Positions 50,880 to 59,524 of a DNA stretch of 64,000 bases are shown here, piece by piece; within the stretch, counting starts at the first letter, position 1, and each line of letters begins with the position of its first letter. Position numbers and translations under genes: made by a program. Under the pieces are notes generated by a model, which searched no databases, was not told the DNA's origin, and worked only from the letters and a program-made list of their open reading frames with translations. The stretch spans positions 1-64,000 of the forward strand of contig JAQSYI010000023.1 of the NCBI GenBank assembly GCA_029256185.1, given 5' to 3'. Origin of the DNA: Paenibacillaceae bacterium. Lineage in GTDB: Bacteria > Bacillota > Bacilli > Paenibacillales > NBRC-103111.

Positions 50880-52274
50880 TTACAAAATGTATTGGCTCAA
50901 GTCCCTGTTTCTCGCAATATCGGCCAGTTTCTCCCGGACGTATTCCGGAGTTACCTCGAAGTTCTCCAACTGAATGTCCGGCGCTTCAAAGGACAGGTCC
51001 TCCAGCAGCTTCTCCAATATCGTATGAAGCCTGCGGGCCCCGATATTTTCCGTGTTCTGGTTCACCTCAACGGCGATTTGCGCCAATTCGTCAATGGCGG
51101 CATCCGTAAAGGTGATCTGGATCCCCTCCGTGGCGAGCAGCGCCGTATACTGCTTGGTCAGCGCATTCTCCGGTTCCTTCAGGATTCTGACAAAATCAAC
51201 ATGGTTCAAACTGTTAAGCTCCACCCGGATGGGGAAGCGTCCTTGCAGCTCCGGAATCAGATCAGAGGGCTTGGCGATATGAAACGCGCCTGCCGCAATG
51301 AAAAGGACATAGTCCGTTTTGACCGGGCCGTACTTGGTCATAATGGTCGATCCCTCAACAATAGGCAATATATCCCGCTGTACGCCCTCGCGGGATACAT
51401 CCGGACCGCTGCCCTTGCCCACACTGGCTACCTTGTCGATTTCATCGATGAAGATGATGCCCGACTGCTCCGCGCGGTTAACCGACTCGGCAATCACCTC
51501 ATCCATATCCATCAGCTTCTGGGCTTCCTCCTGGGTGAGCACCTTGCGGGCTTCCCTGACCGGCAGCTTCCGCTTCTTCGTCTTCTTGGGCATCAGGCTG
51601 CTGAACATCTCCTGCATGTTCATGCCCATCTGGTCATTGCCCTGTCCGCCCAGCATATCAAGCATGGATGGAGCATGGTCCTCCACCTCAATCTCGATCT
51701 GCTCATTCTCCAACTCGCCCCGCAAGAGCCGCTCTTTCATGGCAGACCGGCTTGACGCCACATGGGAGTCCACACTCTCCGGCTCAGGCTCCTGTTCCTT
51801 CTGGCCGCCGAACAGCATTTCCAGCGGATTGCGCCCCGGCTTGGAGCGGGAAGGCCCTGGAACCAGAAGATGGAGGATGCGCTCTTCGGCCAGCTTGCCT
51901 GCCTTGTCCTTGAGCTTCTCGGTTTTCTCGGCCTTCACCATCCGGATCGCCGTCTCCACCAAATCGCGCACCATGGATTCCACATCCCGGCCCACATAGC
52001 CCACTTCGGTGAATTTGGTCGCTTCCACCTTCACAAAAGGAGCGTTGACCAGTTTGGCCAGCCTGCGGGCGATCTCGGTCTTGCCCACGCCTGTAGGACC
52101 AATCATCAGCATATTTTTGGGAATGACTTCATCTCTCATGCCCTCATCAAGCAAACTCCTGCGGTACCGGTTCCGCAGCGCGACTGCCACGGATTTCTTC
52201 GCTTGCTTCTGTCCGACGATATACTTATCCAATTCTGAAACGATTTCCCTCGGGGTGAGCGGTGCCGCCTTCAT
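50880..52274 (-). CDS. hslU: ATP-dependent protease ATPase subunit HslU (ClpY)
   Basis: HslU unfolds substrates for the HslV peptidase. The 464-aa product has Walker A GPTGVGKTEIARRLA, the pore loop GYVGRDVESMVRD, an I domain (about 140-245) and C-terminal sensor 2. The very C-terminus DLSQYIL inserts into HslV. It lies between hslV and codY. Confidence 0.97.
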   Translation of the reverse strand: MKAAPLTPREIVSELDKYIVGQKQAKKSVAVALRNRYRRSLLDEGMRDEVIPKNMLMIGPTGVGKTEIARRLAKLVNAPFVKVEATKFTEVGYVGRDVESMVRDLVETAIRMVKAEKTEKLKDKAGKLAEERILHLLVPGPSRSKPGRNPLEMLFGGQKEQEPEPESVDSHVASSRSAMKERLLRGELENEQIEIEVEDHAPSMLDMLGGQGNDQMGMNMQEMFSSLMPKKTKKRKLPVREARKVLTQEEAQKLMDMDEVIAESVNRAEQSGIIFIDEIDKVASVGKGSGPDVSREGVQRDILPIVEGSTIMTKYGPVKTDYVLFIAAGAFHIAKPSDLIPELQGRFPIRVELNSLNHVDFVRILKEPENALTKQYTALLATEGIQITFTDAAIDELAQIAVEVNQNTENIGARRLHTILEKLLEDLSFEAPDIQLENFEVTPEYVREKLADIARNRDLSQYIL

Positions 52275-52292
52275 CCTAATCCCTCCCGGTGA

Positions 52293-52835
52293 TCAGTCGA
52301 TTTCCTCAACAATAATGTTGTGGTTGGTGAATACGCAGATATCCGCGGCGATCTCCAGTGCGGATCTGGCCATCTCTTTGGCCTCCAATTGGCCGGCGTG
52401 GCGTTTTAACGCGCGTCCTGCTGCCAGGGCGAAGGTTCCTCCCGAGCCGATCGCCAGTATTCCGTCATCCGGCTCAATGATTTCCCCATTGCCCGAAACG
52501 AGGAGCAGTCCGCTCTTATCCATGACGATCATCATGGCCTCCAGCCGCCTGAGAACACGGTCGGAGCGCCATTCCTTAGCCAACTCCACGGCGGCGCGCT
52601 GCAGATTGCCCTGATGCTCCTCCAGCTTCCCTTCGAACTTCTCGAACAAGGTGATAGCGTCCGCTACAGAGCCTGCGAAGCCGGCAAGAACCTGGCCGCG
52701 GTACAGCCGGCGCACCTTCTTGGCATGCCCCTTCATCACCATGCTGTTCCCGAACGTAACCTGGCCGTCTCCGGCAATGGCTCCTTTGCCATTGTGGCGG
52801 ACGGCAAAAATCGTTGTAGCATGAAAATCGCCCAT
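52293..52835 (-). CDS. hslV: ATP-dependent protease peptidase subunit HslV (CodW)
   Basis: HslV is the proteasome-like peptidase of the HslVU complex. The 180-aa product starts MGDFHATTIFAVRHNGKGAI with AGDGQVTFG and AGFAGSVADAITLFEKFE. B. subtilis CodW starts MSSFHATT and uses N-terminal Ser2; here residue 2 is Gly and no other in-frame start exists. The Thr-Thr at 7-8 aligns with the N-terminal Thr of enteric HslV. AAGGGAGGAAG precedes the ATG. Confidence 0.95.
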   Translation of the reverse strand: MGDFHATTIFAVRHNGKGAIAGDGQVTFGNSMVMKGHAKKVRRLYRGQVLAGFAGSVADAITLFEKFEGKLEEHQGNLQRAAVELAKEWRSDRVLRRLEAMMIVMDKSGLLLVSGNGEIIEPDDGILAIGSGGTFALAAGRALKRHAGQLEAKEMARSALEIAADICVFTNHNIIVEEID

Positions 52836-52872
52836 GTGCGGCTTCCTCCCTTATGAATGATGCCATGCGCGG

Positions 52873-52922
52873 GAAAACCCCGTGGGCAGGCCACAAAAGG
52901 ACCAGCCTTGCAACGGGGCTTG
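52873..52922 (-). promoter_or_regulatory. Attenuator-like hairpin in hslV leader
   Basis: Minus strand: CCCCGT...ACGGGG with inner GGC/GCC pairing, directly followed by TTTTCC, about 35 nt before the hslV ATG. A second hairpin (TTCCGC/GCGGAA) with seven T residues lies further up at about 52935-52965. Confidence 0.4.
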
Positions 52923-53067
52923 CATACGCCAAAAAAAGGATTCGCTTTTTCCGCATCTAAGCGGAAGTTCTCATCACCGGACAGAATACTTGCCTGACGC
53001 GTTCTTCTGGTGTCAAGATGTCGAATATTCCGGCGGTTAAATAATTCAGCTAAAGCGCAACATGCTT

Positions 53068-53097
53068 ATAGTACCACAGCCAATGTTTCAGTTACAA
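53068..53097 (-). promoter_or_regulatory. Candidate sigma-A promoter of hslV-hslU-codY
   Basis: Minus strand: -35 TTGTAA (53092-53097), 18-nt spacer, extended -10 TGG-TACTAT (53068-53073). The -35 is inside the last codons of trmFO. It gives a leader of about 225 nt. Confidence 0.55.
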
Positions 53098-54419
53098 GGG
53101 AGATCATCCGCCGCTGCCACAAAATTCTGAATTGTCCGAATTGATCGTTCGACCAGTTGCTCATTTTTCAGCTTCTTGTTCTTGATCCGCTCTCCCAACG
53201 GGGGCAGCAGGCCGAAGTTGGCATTCATCGGCTGGAATTGATTGGACTCCGTAGAGACAATATAAGCGGCCATACTGCCGATGGATGTCTCCGGCGAGAG
53301 TTCATAAGGATCTAACCCTCTCGCCAGCCTGGAGGCGTTGAGACCGGCCACAAGTCCTGAAGCAGCGGATTCCACATAGCCCTCCACCCCCGTCATCTGT
53401 CCGGCGAACAGCAGGGTATCTCTGGTCTTGAACTGGTAAGTGGGGCGCAGCAGCTTCGGTGAATTGATGAACGTATTGCGGTGCATCACTCCATAGCGGA
53501 CAAATTCCGCCTGCTCCAGTCCCGGAATAAGCGAGAAGACCCGCTTCTGCTCCCCCCATTTGAGATGAGTCTGGAACCCTACCAGATTGAACAGAGTGCC
53601 CGCGGCGTTATCCTGCCGCAGTTGTACAACGGCATGGGGCATTTTTCCAGTGTGTGGATTAATGAGACCTACCGGCTTCATCGGTCCGAACAGAACGGTT
53701 TGTCTGCCCCGCCGCGCCATAATTTCAATGGGCATGCAGCCCTCAAAGTATATCTCTTTCTCGAATTCCTTGACGGGAGCCGCCTCAGCCGCAATCAGCT
53801 CGTCATAGAAGCGGTTGAACTCCTCTTCCGTCATGGGGCAGTTGAGATAAGCCGCCTCTCCTTTATCATAACGGGAAGCCAGATAAACTTTGTCCATATC
53901 AATGGAATCCTTCTCCACAATCGGGGCCGCCGCGTCATAGAAATACAGGTATTCTTCACCGGTTAACTTCTTTAATTCCTGAGACAGCGCCGGTGAGGTG
54001 AGCGGGCCGGAGGCCACGATGACGATTCCCTCCCGGGGAAACTCGCGCAGCTCCTCGTTTCTTACCTCCACCAGAGGGTGGTTGCGCAGCGCTTGCGTTA
54101 CCCCGGCCGAGAAGCCGTCGCGGTCTACCGCCAGCGCTCCTCCTGCCGGCACAGCGTGTTTATCCGCCTGCCGCATGATCAGGGACCCCAGCATGCGCAT
54201 CTCTTCTTTCAACAGGCCGACTGCATTGGTTAATCCGTTGGCACGCAAGGAATTGCTGCATACCAGTTCGGCGAACTGGGCGGTGACATGGGCCGGGGTC
54301 TTCTGGACCGGCCTCATCTCATACAGAATTACGGGAATGCCGCGGCTGACCAATTGCCATGCAGCCTCGCTTCCGGCAAGTCCTGCTCCTATTATTGTTA
54401 CTGGTTGAAACGAAGACAC
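53088..54419 (-). CDS. trmFO: tRNA uracil-54 methyltransferase TrmFO
   Basis: TrmFO makes m5U54 in tRNA with methylene-THF and FAD. The 443-aa product has the N-terminal FAD motif IIGAGLAGSEAAWQL, YEMRPVQKTPAH and C-terminal FAGQMTGVEGYVESAASGL. The start is GTG at 54419 (MSSFQPVTI), 7 nt after AAGGAG; the ATG frame to 54482 reads into the leader. It lies between topA and hslV, but the usual xerC/codV is not between. Confidence 0.96.
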   Translation of the reverse strand: MSSFQPVTIIGAGLAGSEAAWQLVSRGIPVILYEMRPVQKTPAHVTAQFAELVCSNSLRANGLTNAVGLLKEEMRMLGSLIMRQADKHAVPAGGALAVDRDGFSAGVTQALRNHPLVEVRNEELREFPREGIVIVASGPLTSPALSQELKKLTGEEYLYFYDAAAPIVEKDSIDMDKVYLASRYDKGEAAYLNCPMTEEEFNRFYDELIAAEAAPVKEFEKEIYFEGCMPIEIMARRGRQTVLFGPMKPVGLINPHTGKMPHAVVQLRQDNAAGTLFNLVGFQTHLKWGEQKRVFSLIPGLEQAEFVRYGVMHRNTFINSPKLLRPTYQFKTRDTLLFAGQMTGVEGYVESAASGLVAGLNASRLARGLDPYELSPETSIGSMAAYIVSTESNQFQPMNANFGLLPPLGERIKNKKLKNEQLVERSIRTIQNFVAAADDLPCN

Positions 54420-54493
54420 AAAACCACTCCTTATCCTGGAATAACTTGTCTTGTTATATTGCCTGGCCCGGGCAACCGCCAATAACGAAACTG

Positions 54494-54524
54494 GGCAGGC
54501 TGCGCATTAGGGGCGCAGCCTGCC
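54494..54524. terminator. Perfect 12-bp hairpin between topA and trmFO
   Basis: GGCAGGCTGCGC pairs perfectly with GCGCAGCCTGCC around a 7-nt loop. On the minus strand it is followed by CAGTTTCGTTATT, a poor T-run, so termination is possible but not certain. Confidence 0.55.
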
Positions 54525-54645
54525 GCAGACGGTGGCTTCCTTGTCTGAATCCGCCTTGCTCCTGCCAATCAGGCGCCGATATGCTGTCCGCAGCATACGC
54601 CGGTACGGCATTCCTTCGCGTACAACGCGCCTTGATCCGGCAACA

Positions 54646-56748
54646 TCAATCTTCGCCCTCTGCCGATTCCTCCACCGGCTCTTCCTTATAATCGCACTTG
54701 GTGCATTGCACCGTGGTTCCATTACGGTTGGTCTTCGAGATCAGCATCTCGCCGCAATCCGGGCAATCTCTGCCTACGGGACGGTCCCAGGAGACAAAGT
54801 CGCAATCGGGATACTTGTCGCAGCCGAAGAATACCCGGCCCTTCTTGCTCCGCCGCTCCACGACATGCCCCACCTTGCAGTTGGGACAGACAACACCGGT
54901 TCCCTTCACGATGGGCTTGGTGTTGCGGCAATCGGGAAAGCCCGAGCACGCCAGGAACTTGCCGAAACGGCCCATCTTGTAAACCATGGGATTGCCGCAC
55001 TTCTCGCACAGTTCATCGGAAACCTCGTCTTGAATCTCGATTTCCTTCATTTCTTCCTCAGCCACATTAAGCCGCTTCTCAAAGGACTCGTAGAAGCCGC
55101 TGAGCACTTTTACCCAGTTCTCCCGGCCCTCCTCCACGTGGTCCAGCTCTTCTTCCATCTGAGCGGTGAAATCCACATCCAGAATTTCCGGGAAAAATTC
55201 CTCCATCAGCTCGATCACCAGCTCGCCAAGCTCTGTAGGAATAAACTTCTTCTCCTCCAACGCCACATAGCCGCGCTTCTGGATGGTCTCCAGGATTGGG
55301 GCGTAGGTGCTGGGACGGCCGATTCCCATTTCCTCCAGCGCCCGCACCAGCCGGGCTTCCGAGTATCTGGGCGGAGGCTGGGTGAAGTGCTGCTTCGGTT
55401 CCAAGCCATCCTGCTTCAGAACATCTTCCTTGGCCAGGGGGGGGAGAAATTTCTCCTCATCCGTGTTCGTGCCTTCATCATTGCTCTCCACATAGACTTT
55501 CATGAACCCGGCAAACTTCACCTTCGAGCCGACTGCCCGGAACATGACGCTCCCTGCAGTAATATCCACCGTCATGGTATCCATCACGGCAGAAGCCATC
55601 TGGCTGGCTACAAACCGTTCCCATATGAGCTTATAGAGCCTGTATTGGTCCCGGCTTAGAAATTCCTTCAATTCCTCCGGCGTCCGCAGCACGGAGCTGG
55701 GACGAATGCCTTCGTGCGCATCTTGGGCGTTGGCCGCTTTCTTCAGATACACGCGGGGCGTCTCCGGATAGAAGGCCTCACCGTATTTGTTCACGATGAA
55801 CTCTTTGGCTTCTTCCTGGGCCACGGGGGAAATCCGTGTGGAATCGGTCCGCATGTAGGTGATCAAACCGACTGTGCCCTCTTTGCCCAGATCAATGCCC
55901 TCATACAACTGCTGGGCTACGGACATGGTCTTCGCCGCCCGGAAGTTCAGCTTGCGCGCTGCTTCCTGCTGCATGGTGCTGGTAATGAAGGGAGCGGAAG
56001 GGTTGCGTGTCCGCTCCTTCTCCTTCACCTCGTACACCACGAAGGCATTGTTCTCAATCGCGGCAAGGATGGCTTTTACTTCGGCTTCATTATGAAGCTC
56101 CTGCTTCTGTCCATCCACCCCGTAGAACTTGGCTTCGAAGGTGGAGGAGCCTGTTGCCAGAATTGCCGTAATGGTCCAATATTCCTCCGGAACGAATGCC
56201 TTGATCTCATTCTCCCTGTCGTTGATCAGCTTGACGGCAACGGATTGCACCCGGCCTGCCGACAAGCCCTTCTTGACTTTCTTCCATAGAAGAGGACTGA
56301 TCTTGTAGCCGACCAGCCGGTCGAGAATACGGCGGGCCTGCTGCGCATTGACCAGATCCTTATTGATCGGCCGCGGGGTCTTGAACGCATCCTTGACCGC
56401 CTGCTTGGTAATTTCGTTGAATACGACGCGGCACTCTTCTGTGTCATCCAGATCCAGATAGTGTGCCAGATGCCAGGCAATCGCTTCCCCTTCACGGTCA
56501 GGGTCAGCCGCCAGATAGACTTTCTTCACTTTTTTGCGGGCATCCTTCAGTTCCTTAAGAACGTCGCCCTTCCCGCGGATCGTAATATATTTCGGTTCAA
56601 AATCATTGTCGACCTCGACGCCAATCTGGCTCTTCGGAAGGTCGCGGATATGGCCCATGGAAGCCTTCACGATGTATTTGCTGCCCAGATACTTGCCAAT
56701 GGTTTTGGCCTTGGCGGGCGATTCCACAATCACGAGCGAGTCTGCCAT
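54646..56748 (-). CDS. topA: DNA topoisomerase I
   Basis: TopA relaxes negative supercoils. The 700-aa product has the Toprim domain at the start (SLVIVESPAKAKTIGKYLGS), the active-site Tyr in GLITYMRTDSTRIS, and three C-terminal Cys4 zinc ribbons (CEKCG...CSGFPDC, CPNCK...CDKYPDC, CPDCG...CTKC). Length is standard. It lies between dprA and trmFO. Confidence 0.98.
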   Translation of the reverse strand: MADSLVIVESPAKAKTIGKYLGSKYIVKASMGHIRDLPKSQIGVEVDNDFEPKYITIRGKGDVLKELKDARKKVKKVYLAADPDREGEAIAWHLAHYLDLDDTEECRVVFNEITKQAVKDAFKTPRPINKDLVNAQQARRILDRLVGYKISPLLWKKVKKGLSAGRVQSVAVKLINDRENEIKAFVPEEYWTITAILATGSSTFEAKFYGVDGQKQELHNEAEVKAILAAIENNAFVVYEVKEKERTRNPSAPFITSTMQQEAARKLNFRAAKTMSVAQQLYEGIDLGKEGTVGLITYMRTDSTRISPVAQEEAKEFIVNKYGEAFYPETPRVYLKKAANAQDAHEGIRPSSVLRTPEELKEFLSRDQYRLYKLIWERFVASQMASAVMDTMTVDITAGSVMFRAVGSKVKFAGFMKVYVESNDEGTNTDEEKFLPPLAKEDVLKQDGLEPKQHFTQPPPRYSEARLVRALEEMGIGRPSTYAPILETIQKRGYVALEEKKFIPTELGELVIELMEEFFPEILDVDFTAQMEEELDHVEEGRENWVKVLSGFYESFEKRLNVAEEEMKEIEIQDEVSDELCEKCGNPMVYKMGRFGKFLACSGFPDCRNTKPIVKGTGVVCPNCKVGHVVERRSKKGRVFFGCDKYPDCDFVSWDRPVGRDCPDCGEMLISKTNRNGTTVQCTKCDYKEEPVEESAEGED

Positions 56749-56795
56749 ATTGCCTTCCTCCCTCCTGGATATTTGGAGTATACTTGCTGGGAATT

Positions 56796-57896
56796 CTATA
56801 TGAGGACATAAACCGAACCCGGGAGTTGTTCAATCCTCTTCGTCAAGAGTAAAGATAACAGAATTGCATGCAAATGTCCAAAATTTGTTTGAAAACGCTC
56901 TATCAGCTCATCGATGGTCGCAGGACCTTGCGCCAAAAACTCCAATATCCCCGCTTCCTCCGGCGTTAATTCTTTATGTTCGGGATTATTGTTTACCGTG
57001 TCATGGCAGATATTCCGGCTGGCTCCTATTATATGTACGTACTCGCATAAAATATCCTCGGCGCAGGCCACAAGTTTTGCTCCCGACTGGATCAGGTTAT
57101 TGGTGCCCGCGCTTTTGGGGGAGGTAACGGGACCAGGCAGCGCAAACACGTCCCGGGATTCTTCCAGGGCGATATCCGAAGTAATCAGGGAACCGCTTTT
57201 CAATGCGGCTTCAATCACCAGCGTTCCCAGAGCAAGACCGGCAATGATGCGGTTCCTTTTTGGAAAAAGCCCCGGGACACTCCGGGTCCCCGGAGGATAC
57301 TCGGACAGGATCAGTCCTTTTTCGGCCAGCTCTCGATACAGATGCGCGTGCTCTCTGGGATAAATGACATCAATCCCGCTGCCCAATACAGCAATCGTCC
57401 CCCCGGCGCCTGCCACGGCCCCTTGATGGGCGGCTCCATCGATGCCCCGCGCCAGTCCGCTGACCACGGCAACTCCTGCCTGAGACAAGCCGCGGCTGAT
57501 CAATTCCGCCATACGCTTGCCGTAAACCGTGGGCAGGCGCGTTCCTACTACCGCAATAGCAGGCTTGTGCAGCAGCTCGGTCCGGCCGATGGCGTACAGC
57601 ACCCAGGGAGGTTCTCCCGTCTGATTCAGCAGAGGCGGATACTCCGGGTCCAGCCTGGTTATGGGATAGATCATACTGCGGGCATACTTTTCTTCCGTCG
57701 CGGCCACGTAACTCCTGGTCAGTCTGGACTTCAGCAGCTCCGCCTTGCCCGGAGGCAAGTCCAATGCGCGGACGGCTGCAAGGCTTGTGTCCAACACCTC
57801 CTCCAACTCCGGAAAATAACGCAGCAGCTGCCGGATCGTCTTCCCTCCCACCCCTTCAATTTCATGGAGCGCCAGGATAATAGTTGAATTGTTCAT
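56796..57896 (-). CDS. dprA: DNA-processing protein DprA
   Basis: DprA loads RecA on incoming single-stranded DNA during transformation. The 366-aa product has an N-terminal helix-hairpin-helix/SAM-like part, the Rossmann core (VGTRLPTVYGKRMAELISRG, VVSGLARGIDGAAHQGA, VLGSGIDVIYPREH) and a C-terminal winged-helix domain. ATG 57896 follows AAAGGAGAG. Upstream is an unusual repeat block. Confidence 0.97.
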   Translation of the reverse strand: MNNSTIILALHEIEGVGGKTIRQLLRYFPELEEVLDTSLAAVRALDLPPGKAELLKSRLTRSYVAATEEKYARSMIYPITRLDPEYPPLLNQTGEPPWVLYAIGRTELLHKPAIAVVGTRLPTVYGKRMAELISRGLSQAGVAVVSGLARGIDGAAHQGAVAGAGGTIAVLGSGIDVIYPREHAHLYRELAEKGLILSEYPPGTRSVPGLFPKRNRIIAGLALGTLVIEAALKSGSLITSDIALEESRDVFALPGPVTSPKSAGTNNLIQSGAKLVACAEDILCEYVHIIGASRNICHDTVNNNPEHKELTPEEAGILEFLAQGPATIDELIERFQTNFGHLHAILLSLLLTKRIEQLPGSVYVLI

Positions 57897-57920
57897 CGAT
57901 CAATCTCTCCTTTGTTATAT

Positions 57921-58023
57921 CTTGCGGCTCTTGCGGCTCTTGTGGCTCTTGTGGCTCTTGCGGCTCTTGTGGCTCTTGCGGCTCTTGCGGCTCTTGTGGC
58001 TCTTGCGGCTCTTGTGGCTCTTG
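57921..58023. repeat. 9-bp tandem repeat GGCTCTTGY upstream of dprA
   Basis: About 11-12 units of a 9-bp sequence, differing only as T/C at the last base. On the minus strand it reads CAAGAGCCR, encoding (Gln-Glu-Pro)n in one frame. It lies in the dprA 5' region, next to the palindrome array. Confidence 0.95.
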
Positions 58024-58046
58024 CTCAAATCTCACTCCTAGCGCCT

Positions 58047-58241
58047 TAACGGAAATTTTTTCCGCTAAACCTCCCTTTTCACTCCTTTTCTCTTTTTTAG
58101 CGGAAATTTTTTCCGTTATCTCCCCGTTCCCCCCCGAAAAGAAGCATATTTCTCCCACTCGACGCATATTAACGGAAATTTTTTCCGTTAATTTTTCCAT
58201 ATTGCCGAAAAATCGCCCGATAACGGAAATTTTTTCCGTTA
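58047..58241. repeat. Array of four 21-bp palindromes (copy 2)
   Basis: Copies at 58047-58067, 58098-58118, 58170-58190 and 58221-58241 of TAACGGAAA-N3-TTTCCGTTA, steps 51, 72 and 51 bp, all multiples of three. The sequence between copies 3 and 4 is similar to that in the array near polC (GCCCGATAACGG context). Confidence 0.9.
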
Positions 58242-58491
58242 TTTCTGCCCAAAAATCTGCAAACAGGTAGTGGATCGCTGAACTCCCCCTCCTACCTACC
58301 CAAATGGGTCCGCCAACTCCGCCCCCTCTACCCGCACACGCCTCCCACCCCGTATCCACAAATTACGTCTCAGCCTGCATACGCCTACTTCTTCCCTTAT
58401 ACCCTGACACGGCTACTCCCTCCCTACTCCTCAGACTCCTTATGTCCCCATGCGTTTGCCCGGAATGCACACATACAGTTTGTTAACCTGC
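58242..58491. other. dprA-sucD spacer, C-rich
   Basis: No gene is supported. The plus strand is strongly pyrimidine-rich (CCCCCTCTACCC, CTCCCTACTCC). A minus-strand open frame (58359-57862) crosses it and the repeats but lacks a good ribosome binding site. Confidence 0.4.
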
Positions 58492-58538
58492 CAAAAAAAC
58501 CTTCCGACTTCCGCAATGCCGCGGAAACCGGAAGGTTG
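58492..58538 (-). terminator. Terminator after sucD
   Basis: Minus strand: AACCTTCCG-TTTCCGC-GGCATT-GCGGAA-CGGAAGGTT followed by seven T residues, just after the sucD stop. Strong. Confidence 0.95.
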
Positions 58539-58557
58539 CTTACCTACCCGTTATTGC

Positions 58558-59490
58558 TTATGAACGTACAACACATGTATCCAGAATCCCCTTCTCCTCC
58601 AGCACACGCACCAGTGTAGAGCCCATCTCCGACGGCGTAGGAGCCACCTGAATGCCGCAGCGTGTCATGGTTGCCACCTTCTCTGCAGCAGTGCCCTTGC
58701 CTCCGGAAATAATGGCTCCCGCATGCCCCATGCGCTTGCCGACCGGAGCCGTCTGCCCGCCGATGAAACCGACAACGGGTTTCGTCATATTGGCCGCAAC
58801 CCATTCAGCCGCTTCTTCCTCAGCGGTGCCTCCGATCTCCCCGATCATGATCACGGCATGCGTATCCGGGTCGTCATTGAACAACCGGAGAATATCGATG
58901 AACTCCGAGCCTTTGACCGGGTCTCCGCCGATGCCAACGGCGCTGGACTGGCCGATGCCCCTGGCTGTCAACTGATGCACCGCCTCATAAGTCAGAGTCC
59001 CGCTTCTGGATACCACACCTACGTGGCCGGGAGTATGAATATATCCTGGCATAATACCGATCTTGCACTGCCCCGGCGTAATCACTCCCGGACAGTTGGG
59101 GCCGATCAGGCGGGTTCTTTTGCCTTCCATAAATCTTTTTACCCGTACCATGTCAAGCACCGGGATGCCTTCAGTAATACAGATGCACAGATCCAGGTCC
59201 GCATCCACCGCCTCCATGATCGCATCGGCTGCAAATGCAGGCGGGACATAAATCACAGAAGCATTCGCTCCCGTGGCCGTCTTGGCCTCACTGACCGTAT
59301 TATACACCGGAAGGGCCACTGTTGTCCCGTTCTCCAGTGAAAAATCCACTTGGATGCCGCCTTTGCCCGGAACGGCCCCCGCTACCATCCGGGTTCCATA
59401 ATCCAAGCCGCCCTTGGTATGGAACATTCCGGTGGTGCCGGTCATGTTCTGGGTGATGACCTTCGTATTTTTATCAACAAGGATACTCAT
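58558..59490 (-). CDS. sucD: Succinyl-CoA synthetase alpha subunit
   Basis: SucD with SucC makes succinate and ATP/GTP from succinyl-CoA in the TCA cycle. The 310-aa product has the CoA-binding Rossmann domain (MTGTTGMFHTKGGLDYGTRM), LIGPNCPGVITPGQCKIGIM and the phospho-His loop KRMGHAGAIISGGKGTAAEK. It is about 30 bp after sucC. Confidence 0.98.
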   Translation of the reverse strand: MSILVDKNTKVITQNMTGTTGMFHTKGGLDYGTRMVAGAVPGKGGIQVDFSLENGTTVALPVYNTVSEAKTATGANASVIYVPPAFAADAIMEAVDADLDLCICITEGIPVLDMVRVKRFMEGKRTRLIGPNCPGVITPGQCKIGIMPGYIHTPGHVGVVSRSGTLTYEAVHQLTARGIGQSSAVGIGGDPVKGSEFIDILRLFNDDPDTHAVIMIGEIGGTAEEEAAEWVAANMTKPVVGFIGGQTAPVGKRMGHAGAIISGGKGTAAEKVATMTRCGIQVAPTPSEMGSTLVRVLEEKGILDTCVVRS

Positions 59491-59524
59491 TGTATAGGCT
59501 CACTCCTCTTCACAGGGTTCATGT

